This document shows positions 1 to 6,642 of a DNA stretch of 12,730 nt, piece by piece (positions within the stretch are counted from its first letter, which is position 1; the number at the start of each line of letters is the position of its first letter). Position numbers and translations under genes: made by a program. The notes beneath the pieces are model-generated. The model ran no database searches and was not told the origin of the DNA. It saw only the letters and a list, made by a program, of their open reading frames with translations. This DNA comes from Synergistaceae bacterium. Its GTDB lineage: Bacteria; Synergistota; Synergistia; Synergistales; Synergistaceae. Where the stretch lies: the NCBI GenBank assembly GCA_030539135.1, contig JAUNSQ010000017.1:4339-17068 (forward strand), given 5' to 3'.

Positions 1-1
1 C

Positions 2-1096
2 GACGTCTGCAACATGCAGTACACGTCTGGGACGACTGGCTTCCCAAAGGGCGTCATGCTTACGCACTACAATGTCGTTAACAATGGCAAGTGCATCGGC
101 GACAGGATGGACCTCTCGACAGCGGACCGCATGATGATACAGGTCCCGATGTTCCATTGCTTCGGCATGGTGCTCGCGATGACGGCCTCGATGACGCACG
201 GCACGTCGCTCATGCCGCTGCCGTACTTCTCGACGAAGGCGTCTCTCGCCTGCATAAATCAGGAACGGATAACCTGCTTCCACGGCGTTCCAACGATGTT
301 CATCGCAATGATGGAACACGAGGACTTCCCAAAGACGGACTTCGCGTACATGCGCACAGGGATAATGGCAGGGAGCCCATGCCCAATATCCAAGATGCAG
401 GACGTTATAAACAAGATGAACATGACAGAGATAGTCATCGTCTACGGGCAGACGGAAGCCTCGCCCGGCTGCACGATGAGCAGCACAGACGATTCTATTG
501 AGGTCCGCGTCGCGACGGTCGGCAAGGCCCTGCCGCAGATAGAATGCAAAATAGTCGACCCAGAGACCGGTGAAGACCTGCCGGATGAAGTGACGGGCGA
601 GTTCGTGGCTCGCGGCTACAATATAATGAAGGGCTATTACAAGATGCCGGAGGCCACGGCCTCCGCAATAGACAAGGACGGATGGCTCCACACGGGAGAC
701 CTCGCCTGCCGCACCCCCGAGGGCAACTACCGCATCACGGGACGTCTAAAGGACATGATAATCCGCGGCGGCGAGAACATCTACCCGAAGGAGCTCGAGG
801 AATTCCTCTACACCCACCCAAAGGTCAAGGACGTTCAGGTCGTCGGACTTCCGGACGAAGCGCTCGGCGAAGAGATAGTCGCCTGTATAATCCTTAAGGA
901 GGGCGAGGAGGCCACGGAGGATGAGATAAAGGCGTACTTCAACGCGAACATGGCGAAGCACAAATGCCCGCGCTACGTCGATTTCGTCGACGAGTTCCCG
1001 ATGAACGTAGCCGGCAAGATATTAAAGTACAAGATGCGCGACGACGCCATAGAACGCCACGGACGACAGAAGGCCGCCAGCGTAAAGACGGCGTAA
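2..1096 (+). CDS. AMP-dependent acyl-CoA synthetase (fatty-acyl-CoA ligase type), 5'-truncated
   Basis: This cytoplasmic enzyme would activate a carboxylic acid, probably a medium- or long-chain fatty acid, with ATP and then transfer it to CoA. The reading frame is open to the window edge, and the codons before the first ATG at 14 read Asp-Val-Cys-Asn, which normally precede the P-loop, so the true start lies upstream. Counting from base 2, the visible part has the ATP-binding P-loop YTSGTTGFPKG (residues 7-17), YGQTEAS (148-154), GWLHTGDLA (227-235), the hinge GRLKDMIIRGGENIYP (247-262) and the C-terminal catalytic Lys in GKIL (K339). Family members are about 550 residues, so roughly 190 N-terminal residues are missing. 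The adenylate-forming family is certain; the chain length used is not readable. Its 3' end is followed by a GC-rich hairpin without a U-tract. No partner gene is seen. Confidence 0.93.
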   Translation, partial: DVCNMQYTSGTTGFPKGVMLTHYNVVNNGKCIGDRMDLSTADRMMIQVPMFHCFGMVLAMTASMTHGTSLMPLPYFSTKASLACINQERITCFHGVPTMFIAMMEHEDFPKTDFAYMRTGIMAGSPCPISKMQDVINKMNMTEIVIVYGQTEASPGCTMSSTDDSIEVRVATVGKALPQIECKIVDPETGEDLPDEVTGEFVARGYNIMKGYYKMPEATASAIDKDGWLHTGDLACRTPEGNYRITGRLKDMIIRGGENIYPKELEEFLYTHPKVKDVQVVGLPDEALGEEIVACIILKEGEEATEDEIKAYFNANMAKHKCPRYVDFVDEFPMNVAGKILKYKMRDDAIERHGRQKAASVKTA

Positions 1097-1108
1097 AAAA
1101 TCATCAAA

Positions 1109-1168
1109 AGACCGCGTTACGCGCAGGGCATGGATACGTATTCCGCGCCGTGCCGCGCAGCGCGGTCT
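1109..1168. other. GC-rich imperfect hairpin between the acyl-CoA synthetase gene and the LolA-like gene
   Basis: AGACCGCG (1109-1116) pairs perfectly with CGCGGTCT (1161-1168). Inside it, GCGC plus GGCATGG (with a 2-nt bulge) pairs with CCGTGCC plus GCGC. On the plus strand no T-run follows, so it is not a classical terminator for the synthetase gene. On the minus strand it is followed by TTTTGATGATTTTTT, but no minus-strand gene needs it. It may be a Rho-independent-like stop, an mRNA-stabilising 3' structure, or chance pairing of GC-rich DNA. Confidence 0.4.
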
Positions 1169-1172
1169 CATG

Positions 1173-1178
1173 TATAAT
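1173..1178 (+). promoter_or_regulatory. Candidate -10 box (TATAAT) for the LolA-like gene
   Basis: A perfect TATAAT lies 30 bases before the ATG at 1209, preceded directly by TG. The region 16-18 bases upstream is GC-rich (GTGCCG/TGCCGC) and a poor -35 box, and it overlaps the 3' side of the preceding hairpin. The position is right for a short leader with the AAGGGGTGAT ribosome site. The -10 match is seen; promoter function is inferred. Confidence 0.4.
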
Positions 1179-1208
1179 CGTAAGCATTAAATCACAAGGG
1201 GTGATCCC

Positions 1209-1841
1209 ATGAGACGCGTGATAATTCTTTCCGCAATAGCGTTCGTACTCATATCATGCGCGGCCGCGTTCGCGGACGATGAAAATATTACTGAGTTCAG
1301 CGCCGTTTACGTCGAGAAGGACGGCGAGACGACAAAGACCGGGAATATATGCGTGGCCAAGGGCATGACACGTTACGACTTAAGCACAGGCAGCGAGATA
1401 ATGGTCATTCGATACGACAGGCAGCTTATATGGCTGATATACCCAAAGCTGAAACGCTACATCGTCGAGGAGTACACGGCCGGACAGCCAGTCGATCCGC
1501 CGAAGCCGCAGGAGGGCACGTTCGGCGACCTTACGAGGAAGTCTCTCGGGTTTGAAGAGGTAGACAGCTACCGCATGAGGAAATTTCTCGTGACGGTCAA
1601 GCCGAACGGTAAAGAAGAAAATAAATATGAATACTACGAATGGTATCGCGACAACTTCCCCGTCGCCGTAAAGACCCAGTCGCTCGTCGGCGAATCCTCG
1701 ATGGAATATACGAAGATAAAGCTGGGCAAGCCGCCGATAGAGCTGTTCGCTGAGCCGAGGAGCTACAAGCGTTCTACGATAGAGGAGATAAAAGCTGTCA
1801 TGGTTGGGAACGCGAACAAAAGCAAGCAGAAACATAAATAG
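1209..1841 (+). CDS. Exported LolA/DUF4412-like protein, possible lipoprotein
   Basis: A 210-residue envelope protein of unknown exact function. The ATG follows AAGGGGTGAT at good spacing. The N-terminus is a clear signal sequence: MRR, a hydrophobic stretch to about residue 20, then AAAFADD. Two processing sites are possible. LISC (14-17) fits a lipobox with Cys17, and AFA-DD (20-24) fits signal peptidase I. The mature part is rich in beta-prone segments with the pattern MTRYDLSTGSEIMVIRYDRQLIWLIYP, written here as blocks: MTRYDL (about 50-55), IMVIRYD, and LIWLIYPKLKRY. Proteins binding lipids or chaperoning lipoproteins with the LolA/DUF4412 fold show this arrangement, followed by a second strand-rich half ending in a Lys-rich tail. 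It stands alone between its own promoter and terminator. The family link is by eye and moderate; the export signal is firm. Confidence 0.8.
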   Translation: MRRVIILSAIAFVLISCAAAFADDENITEFSAVYVEKDGETTKTGNICVAKGMTRYDLSTGSEIMVIRYDRQLIWLIYPKLKRYIVEEYTAGQPVDPPKPQEGTFGDLTRKSLGFEEVDSYRMRKFLVTVKPNGKEENKYEYYEWYRDNFPVAVKTQSLVGESSMEYTKIKLGKPPIELFAEPRSYKRSTIEEIKAVMVGNANKSKQKHK

Positions 1842-1874
1842 TTTCCGCCAACGCTGGGATACAGAGCAATTTTT

Positions 1875-1905
1875 AAGCGCGAAGCCTTTGGGTTTCGCGC
1901 TTTTG
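1875..1905 (+). terminator. Rho-independent terminator after the LolA-like gene
   Basis: A 12-bp stem (1875-1886 with 1891-1902, one G-U pair) has a TTTG loop and runs into TTTT. It begins 33 bases after the stop codon and separates this gene from the ylxM-ffh operon. Confidence 0.85.
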
Positions 1906-1940
1906 CTTTGAAAATTTTTGCGGCCGCCTATTTTCCGACT

Positions 1941-1960
1941 GTCAAGTAAAAATACTTGAC
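1941..1960. promoter_or_regulatory. Perfect 20-bp dyad overlapping the ylxM operon -35 box (candidate operator)
   Basis: GTCAAGTA (1941-1948), AAAA, TACTTGAC (1953-1960) forms an exact inverted repeat with 8-bp arms. Its right arm contains the first five bases of the TTGACA -35 box. A protein bound here would block RNA polymerase, so the position favours a repressor. No regulator gene is adjacent. It could also be a chance palindrome; it has no U-tract on either strand that would make it a terminator. Confidence 0.5.
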
Positions 1961-1984
1961 ACCTTGCGAATTACTGCATATAAT
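1956..1984 (+). promoter_or_regulatory. Consensus sigma-70 promoter for the ylxM-ffh-rpsP operon
   Basis: TTGACA (1956-1961), a 17-base spacer and TATAAT (1979-1984) match the housekeeping consensus at all twelve positions. Transcription should start near 1991, leaving a leader of about 24 bases before the ylxM ATG at 2015. This excludes the longer in-frame start at 1964, which would lie inside the promoter. Confidence 0.9.
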
Positions 1985-2014
1985 GCTCAAGTTGCACATG
2001 CGGGAGGCGTTGTT

Positions 2015-2362
2015 ATGTCAAATCCAAATTCACTGACCCAAAGGATACGTGACGGCCTTCTGTTTGACGCTTACGGCTCGCTTCTCACAGAGAAACAGCA
2101 GTCGGCGTGCGAGATGATACTCATACAGGACCTGTCGCTCTCAGAGGCGGCGAGCAGCCTCGGAGTCTCGCGGCAGGGGGTGCACGACCTGCTGACCCGC
2201 TCCAGAGAACACATGGAGAGCATCGAAGCGTCGCTCGGCCTCATCGAAAAGGAGGCGCGGCTCGAAGAGATACGGGAGCTCGCCGACACGAACAGGGCTT
2301 CGCTGCCGAAGGGCTTTTACGAAAAGATCATAGCAATATTGAAGGGGAACATAGATGTTTGA
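2015..2362 (+). CDS. ylxM: YlxM-like HTH protein, SRP-associated
   Basis: A 115-residue cytoplasmic protein of the YlxM/p13-like family (UPF0122), encoded just before ffh in many bacteria and linked to signal-recognition-particle function or its regulation. The start at 2015 has GGGAGG seven bases upstream and fits the promoter. The sequence carries the family hallmark DAYGSLLTEKQ near residue 20 and a sigma-70 region-4-like helix-turn-helix (LSLSEAASSLGVSRQGVHDLL, about 40-60), followed by a charged helical tail. It overlaps ffh by 8 bases, implying coupled translation. Assignment rests on the motifs and on the ylxM-ffh pair; the biochemical role of the family is only partly known. Confidence 0.93.
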   Translation: MSNPNSLTQRIRDGLLFDAYGSLLTEKQQSACEMILIQDLSLSEAASSLGVSRQGVHDLLTRSREHMESIEASLGLIEKEARLEEIRELADTNRASLPKGFYEKIIAILKGNIDV

Positions 2363-3728
2363 TTCGCTGAAGGAAAGATTTGAAAATATATTTGACGCGC
2401 TAAAGGGCAAGGGCAAACTCTCCGAAGAGGATATCAATTCCGCTCTTCGCGAGGTGCGCCGCGCTCTGCTCGAGGCCGACGTCAACTACAAGGTCGTCAA
2501 GGATTTCGTCGAAGCGGTCAAGGTTCGCGCCACTGGCAGAACGGTGCTCGACTCCGTCACCCCCGCGCAGCTTATTTATACGATAGTCTACGAAGAACTC
2601 ATAAAGACGATTGGGGAAGCTCCTGCCCCCCTCGTGATATCTCCGAAGGCCCCGACGACCTACATGATGGTCGGGCTTCAGGGCTCAGGCAAAACAACCA
2701 CCACAGTTAAGATAGCAAAGAAGATGACCGCGAAAGGGCACAAGCCTCTCGTCGTCGCTTGCGACCTTCGCAGGCCGGCCGCCGTAGAGCAGCTCAAAGT
2801 CCTCGCGGAAAAGGCCGGTATATCTTTCTTTGGCCCCGAGCAGGGCGAGACAGACCCCGTAAGGGTCGCGGCCAAATCAAAGAAATTCGCCGAAGACCAC
2901 CTCTGCGATATGATTATCCTCGACACGGCTGGACGCCTGCAGATGGACGACGAGCTGATGAAAGAGCTCGAAGCCATGAAATCCACCACTGAACCAACGG
3001 AAATCCTGCTTGTCGTCGACTCGATGACAGGGCAGGAAGCCGTCAACGTAGCCGGGGCATTCCACGAAAGGCTCACGCTCACAGGCGTCATCCTCACGAA
3101 GCTCGACGGCGACGCAAGGGGCGGCCCTGCGCTCGCGATAAGGGCGACGGCCGGCGTTCCGATAAAGCTTGCCGGATGCGGCGAGAAGACGGAAGACCTC
3201 GAAATTTTCGACGCGCGCCGCATGGCTCAGAGGATCATCGGAATGGGCGACATGGAGGGGCTGCTCGAAAAAGTACAGTCCGCCACGACAGAGGCCGACG
3301 TCACGCGCATGACAGACAGCCTGAAGAAGAACCGCTTCACGCTCGAAGACATGCTGATGCAGCTCCAGCAGATAAAGAAGCTCGGGCCTCTCGACAAGGT
3401 CCTTGATATGCTCCCCGGGGCGGGCAAAGCCCTCAAGAACGCAGAGGTAGACCCAGACAGGATGAAGCAGACTGAGGCCATAATCCTCTCGATGACGCTC
3501 AAAGAGCGCCGCGACCCGGCGATAATAAAGGGCAGCAGACGCAAGAGGATAGCCGAGGGCTCCGGCACGACGGTCCAGATGGTGAACCAAGTCCTCGCTC
3601 AGTACGAGCAGATGAGGACGATGATGAAATCCTTCGGCAAAATGGCCGGAGGCAAGGGCGGGTTCAAGATGCCGCCCGGCATGGGAGGATTTGGCGGCTT
3701 TGGCGGAGGACGCCGCTTCTTCGGATAA
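2355..3728 (+). CDS. ffh: Signal recognition particle GTPase Ffh (SRP54)
   Basis: Ffh binds 4.5S RNA and hydrophobic signal sequences on nascent chains and, with the receptor FtsY, delivers ribosomes to the membrane translocon. The 457-residue product has normal length and full domain order: N domain (about 1-90), G domain with the P-loop GLQGSGKT (107-114), DTAGR (190-194) and TKLD (248-251), then the Met-rich M domain (about 300-430) with the RNA-binding segment RRKRIAEGSG (395-404). The tail is Gly/Phe-rich (about 432-457), a usual low-complexity end. The start overlaps ylxM and is preceded by GAAGGGGA. No key residue is missing. The 4.5S RNA gene is not in this window. Confidence 0.98.
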   Translation: MFDSLKERFENIFDALKGKGKLSEEDINSALREVRRALLEADVNYKVVKDFVEAVKVRATGRTVLDSVTPAQLIYTIVYEELIKTIGEAPAPLVISPKAPTTYMMVGLQGSGKTTTTVKIAKKMTAKGHKPLVVACDLRRPAAVEQLKVLAEKAGISFFGPEQGETDPVRVAAKSKKFAEDHLCDMIILDTAGRLQMDDELMKELEAMKSTTEPTEILLVVDSMTGQEAVNVAGAFHERLTLTGVILTKLDGDARGGPALAIRATAGVPIKLAGCGEKTEDLEIFDARRMAQRIIGMGDMEGLLEKVQSATTEADVTRMTDSLKKNRFTLEDMLMQLQQIKKLGPLDKVLDMLPGAGKALKNAEVDPDRMKQTEAIILSMTLKERRDPAIIKGSRRKRIAEGSGTTVQMVNQVLAQYEQMRTMMKSFGKMAGGKGGFKMPPGMGGFGGFGGGRRFFG

Positions 3729-3755
3729 AAATTCCGCCGCGGAGTTAATTTTGGC

Positions 3756-3791
3756 TTGAACATCGGAAGATAATCAGTCAGCCGATTTCAA
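3756..3791 (+). other. Weak stem in the rpsP leader
   Basis: TTGAA plus ATCGG (3756-3766, one bulged C) pairs with CCGAT plus TTCAA (3782-3791) around a 15-base loop, ending 22 bases before the rpsP ribosome site. There is no T-run, so it is not a terminator. A leader or processing structure between ffh and rpsP is possible, but a 10-bp stem can arise by chance. Confidence 0.25.
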
Positions 3792-3830
3792 CATAGAAAA
3801 ACAAGAATAACACAGGAGGTGTTTGCGCAA

Positions 3831-4091
3831 ATGTCAGTTCGTATTCGTCTTTCCCGCCACGGGAAAAAGAAGGCTCCGTTTTATCGCCTTGTCGTTACCG
3901 ATTCTCATTCTCCTAGAGACGGCAACTTCATAGAGATACTCGGAACTTACAATCCGCTCATGGAACCAGCGGAGATCAAAATCGATGCAGAACGCGCGGC
4001 ATACTGGCTCAAGAACGGGGCTTCCCCGTCCGATACGGCCAAGGGGCTGCTCAAGAAGGCCGGAGTAATCGAAGCGCCGGCGGCAGAATAA
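3831..4091 (+). CDS. rpsP: 30S ribosomal protein S16
   Basis: An 86-residue S16, needed for assembly of the 30S subunit body. It begins with the family signature MSVRIRLSRHGKKKAPFYRL and continues with the conserved RDGNFIEILGTYNP (about 29-42) and the DAERAAYWLKNGASPSDT segment. A GTG at 3819 opens the frame slightly earlier, but it lies inside the AGGAGGT ribosome site (3814-3820), so the ATG at 3831, ten bases downstream of that site, is the start. It is the first gene of the classical rpsP-khpA-rimM-trmD-rplS group, here joined to ylxM-ffh after a 102-base gap with no terminator. Confidence 0.98.
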   Translation: MSVRIRLSRHGKKKAPFYRLVVTDSHSPRDGNFIEILGTYNPLMEPAEIKIDAERAAYWLKNGASPSDTAKGLLKKAGVIEAPAAE

Positions 4092-4104
4092 GGCGGGATA
4101 AGCA

Positions 4105-4350
4105 ATGCCTGATTATGTTGACCTCGTAGACCTCATCGTCAAAAGGCTCGTAACAAAGCCAGAGGCGGTGAAAGTCACGGAAGAACGCAGCGACAGCGGA
4201 GTCATCCTCATCTCGATAAGAGTAGACGCCGAAGATATCGGCCGCGTGATAGGCAAGAAAGGCTCCACAATTAACTCGATACGCCACGTAGCGAAAGCCG
4301 CGTCGATAAAATCCGGCGAAAAAGTTGACGTCGATGTCGAAGAAGACTGA
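4105..4350 (+). CDS. khpA: KhpA, KH-domain RNA-binding protein
   Basis: An 81-residue single-KH protein (YlqC family) that in other bacteria pairs with KhpB/EloR and binds RNAs affecting cell elongation and division. The GxxG RNA-binding loop is seen as GKKG (50-53) within IGRVIGKKGSTINSIR. The N-terminus MPDYVDLVDLIVKRLV is typical. It starts 13 bases after rpsP and overlaps rimM by 17 bases, fitting the usual gene order. No partner KhpB gene is in the window. Confidence 0.95.
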   Translation: MPDYVDLVDLIVKRLVTKPEAVKVTEERSDSGVILISIRVDAEDIGRVIGKKGSTINSIRHVAKAASIKSGEKVDVDVEED

Positions 4351-4879
4351 GGCCTCGCCTGCTGAAAGGACAATAATCGGTAAGATAGCGGGGGCACACG
4401 GAGTAAACGGCACTATGCTGCTGCTCCCCCTGACGGATTACCCGGAGCGCTTTCTGGATATGAAAGAGCTCGTCCTTGAACAACAGGGAAAGCCGAAGCG
4501 CACGCTTAAAGTAACGATGCTGCAGCCCTATAAGGGCAAGGGGACTTTCTTCCTGCAGGCTGAGGGCGTGACAAACAGAGACGAAGCTGAAAAGTTGAAA
4601 AATGCCGTCATAACGGTATCAAACGACGAGAGGGTAGACCTCCCTGACGACGAGTACTGGATAGACGATATGATTGGCCTAAGGGCTGTCGAAGACGTAT
4701 CGGGCCACGAGCTTGGGACACTGACAGAGATAATACAGACGGGCAGCAACGACGTCTATCTCATCAAGACTCCCGAGGGAGCGACAAAGCCGATACCGGC
4801 GATGAAAGAGTCGGTCATTGGCGTGGACATTGAAAACGGAACCATCACAGTAGCAATTCCGGAGGGGCTTTGGGACTGA
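4334..4879 (+). CDS. rimM: 16S rRNA processing protein RimM
   Basis: RimM is a 30S assembly factor that helps mature the 3' head domain of 16S rRNA with S19. The 181-residue product has the two expected parts: an N-terminal beta-barrel with GKIAGAHGVNG (16-26) and GVTNRDEAEKLKN, and a C-terminal PRC-barrel with LPDDEYWIDDMIGL, GSNDVYLIK and PIPAMKESVIGVDIENGTI. A TTG three codons earlier (4325) is possible, but the ATG at 4334 is preferred. Neither has a strong ribosome site, and both overlap the end of khpA, so translation probably depends on coupling to khpA. Confidence 0.95.
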   Translation: MSKKTEASPAERTIIGKIAGAHGVNGTMLLLPLTDYPERFLDMKELVLEQQGKPKRTLKVTMLQPYKGKGTFFLQAEGVTNRDEAEKLKNAVITVSNDERVDLPDDEYWIDDMIGLRAVEDVSGHELGTLTEIIQTGSNDVYLIKTPEGATKPIPAMKESVIGVDIENGTITVAIPEGLWD

Positions 4880-4880
4880 T

Positions 4881-6137
4881 ATGAAGATATCTATCCTTAC
4901 GGCGTTTCCAGAGATGATGCGGAACTATCTCGGCGCGAGCGTCCTCGGACGCGGAATCGCGGCTGGCAAGCTCGAAGTCGAAGTCGTCGACATACGCGAC
5001 TTTTCTCATGGTGACTACCGGCAGATAGATGATTACTGCTACGGCAGCGGCGGAATGATGCTGATGCCGGAGCCTCTTGGAAAGGCGATCGAAAGCCTGT
5101 CAAAGAGGGGGCGCAGACCCTATGTGATCTATCCGTCTCCACAGGGAGTCACGCTTCATCAGGAGATAGTCGAAGACCTCTCAAGGAAGGAACATCTCGT
5201 CATACTCTGCGGACATTACGAAGGCGTTGACGAGAGGTTCACAGAGAAGTACGTCGATCTGGAAGTATCCCTCGGCGATTTCGTCCTCACGGGGGGCGAG
5301 ATGCCAGCGATGGCGATCGTCGACGCGATATCGCGCCTGATCCCCGGCGTAGTTGGAAAGAGCGCTGCGGTCAAGAACGACTCCTTCTACAGCGGGATGC
5401 TCGACACGCCGCATTACACGCGGCCAGCCGAATGGCAGGACGAGAAGGTACCGGAAGTCCTGCTCGGCGGAGACGTTAAGGCCATCGAAAAATGGCGCAG
5501 ACGTCAGTCGGTCGAGAGAACATTGAAAAGAAGGCCCGACATCGTCGGAAGAGCTGGACTCGCGCAGTGGCTCAGCGGAGGGACCTACGTAATGGAAGTC
5601 CATTACCCGGTGCTCAACAAACGCGGCGAGAAATCCTCAACGGCGATAACAGGAATGGACCTTCACGATATCGCAAGGGCATGCCGCACCTACGGGATAA
5701 AGAAATATCTCTTGGTGACGCCCATAGCGCAGCAGAGGGAAATGGCTAAGAAGATAGTCTCCCATTGGACAGAGGGTTGGGTTTCGACATACAATCCCGA
5801 CAGAAAAGAGGCTTTCGAAAGGCTCAAGATATTCGCCTCTGTCGGAAGGGCTCTCGGCTGGGTGAGGGAGAAAGAAAAGACCGAACCGTACAAAATTGCA
5901 ACGACCGCGAAGAGCCATGAGGGAGCCACGCACTGGTTATCCTTGAAGAAAGAAATATTTATGAGGGACCTTAGCCCCGTTTTCATATTCGGGACGGGAT
6001 GGGGACTTCACGAAGACATCCTCAACATGGCGGACGCGGTAATGACTCCGATAACAGGCGGAGTCGACAGCTGGAACCACCTCTCCGTTCGGAGCGCCGT
6101 CAGCGTCACGCTCGACAGGTTCTTCGGCTGGAGGTAG
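4881..6137 (+). CDS. trmD: TrmD tRNA (guanine-N1-)-methyltransferase fused to a second SPOUT methyltransferase domain
   Basis: TrmD makes m1G37 next to the anticodon of tRNAs reading CUN, CCN and CGG, which prevents +1 frameshifting. Residues 1-230 hold the whole enzyme: GSGGMM (56-61), the knot motif LCGHYEGVDER (109-119), EVSLGDFVLTGGEMPAM (128-144), the catalytic-Asp region NDSF (166-169, Asp167 probably equivalent to Asp169 of the characterised enzymes) and the C-terminal lobe with PEVLLGGD and IEKWRR. Usual length is 235-255, but this protein has 418. Residues about 237-418 (VLNKRGEKSSTAITGMDLHD, FIFGTGWGLHEDIL 368-381, ITGGVDSWNHLSVRSAVSV 391-409) match the SPOUT family typified by Thermotoga TM1570 (Pfam Methyltrn_RNA_4), whose RNA target is not established. 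The ORF is unbroken, so this is a real fusion. It starts 1 base after the rimM stop codon. Confidence 0.96.
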   Translation: MKISILTAFPEMMRNYLGASVLGRGIAAGKLEVEVVDIRDFSHGDYRQIDDYCYGSGGMMLMPEPLGKAIESLSKRGRRPYVIYPSPQGVTLHQEIVEDLSRKEHLVILCGHYEGVDERFTEKYVDLEVSLGDFVLTGGEMPAMAIVDAISRLIPGVVGKSAAVKNDSFYSGMLDTPHYTRPAEWQDEKVPEVLLGGDVKAIEKWRRRQSVERTLKRRPDIVGRAGLAQWLSGGTYVMEVHYPVLNKRGEKSSTAITGMDLHDIARACRTYGIKKYLLVTPIAQQREMAKKIVSHWTEGWVSTYNPDRKEAFERLKIFASVGRALGWVREKEKTEPYKIATTAKSHEGATHWLSLKKEIFMRDLSPVFIFGTGWGLHEDILNMADAVMTPITGGVDSWNHLSVRSAVSVTLDRFFGWR

Positions 6138-6209
6138 AGAACAATAGAAACAGAAACGGCCCAATAAGCCGACAAAAATTGATAACGATAAGCAAGGAGG
6201 GGAAACCCA

Positions 6210-6572
6210 ATGAATGATCCCAGAATAGCTCTCGTAGAAAAGAAATTCGCAAAGGACGCCGAATCCATCCCTGAATTCCGTCCCGGCGACACAGTCAAAG
6301 TACACGTCAAAGTCGTCGAAGGCACACGCTCGCGTATACAGGTGTTCGAAGGCGTAGTCATCGGCCGTCAGCACGGCGGTATCCGCGAAAACTTCATCGT
6401 CCGCAAGATGTCGAACGGCGTAGGAGTTGAGAGAATATTCCCGGTACACTGCCCCAGCGTCGACAAGATCGAACTCGTCCGCAAAGGCCGCGTACGCAGG
6501 GCAAAGCTCTACTATCTCCGCAACCTCAGCGGAAAAGCAGCGCGTATCAAGGAACGCCGCGATTTCGACTAA
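6210..6572 (+). CDS. rplS: 50S ribosomal protein L19
   Basis: A 120-residue L19, located at the 30S-50S interface. Conserved segments are seen throughout: FRPGDTVKVHVKVVEG (23-38), IQVFEGVVIGRQHGGIRENFIVRK (43-66), GVGVERIFPVHCPSVDKIE and RRAKLYYLRNLSGKAARIKER near the end. The AAGGAGGGG site (6194-6202) is seven bases before the ATG. It follows trmD by 72 bases and is the last gene of the operon, directly before a terminator. Confidence 0.98.
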   Translation: MNDPRIALVEKKFAKDAESIPEFRPGDTVKVHVKVVEGTRSRIQVFEGVVIGRQHGGIRENFIVRKMSNGVGVERIFPVHCPSVDKIELVRKGRVRRAKLYYLRNLSGKAARIKERRDFD

Positions 6573-6591
6573 GGCTTATACCTTTAAGCGC

Positions 6592-6634
6592 AAAGCGGGC
6601 TGGCGCCATTTGGCGTCGGCTCGCTTTATTTTTG
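6592..6634 (+). terminator. Rho-independent terminator of the ylxM-rplS operon
   Basis: A 16-bp stem (6592-6607 with 6612-6627, three G-U pairs) with an ATTT loop is followed by ATTTTTG. It lies 20 bases after the rplS stop codon and faces the end of the convergent hcpR-like gene, for which it gives only a weak T-run. Confidence 0.9.
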
Positions 6635-6642
6635 ACGCGCGC

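Noticed and set aside
1964..2014. Longer start for ylxM
   Set aside because: The start would lie between the -35 and -10 boxes of a consensus promoter, so it would not be on the mRNA; the ATG at 2015 has a proper GGGAGG site.
2877..3590. 237-codon minus-strand ORF inside ffh
   Set aside because: Shadow of ffh; no ribosome site and no recognisable domain.
3819..3830. GTG start for rpsP four codons upstream
   Set aside because: It overlaps the AGGAGGT ribosome site, and S16 proteins begin MSVRIRLSRHG or similar.
6150..6175. Small hairpin CGGC-N7-GCCG between trmD and rplS
   Set aside because: Only 4-5 bp and no T-run; not distinguishable from chance, and rplS clearly belongs to the operon.
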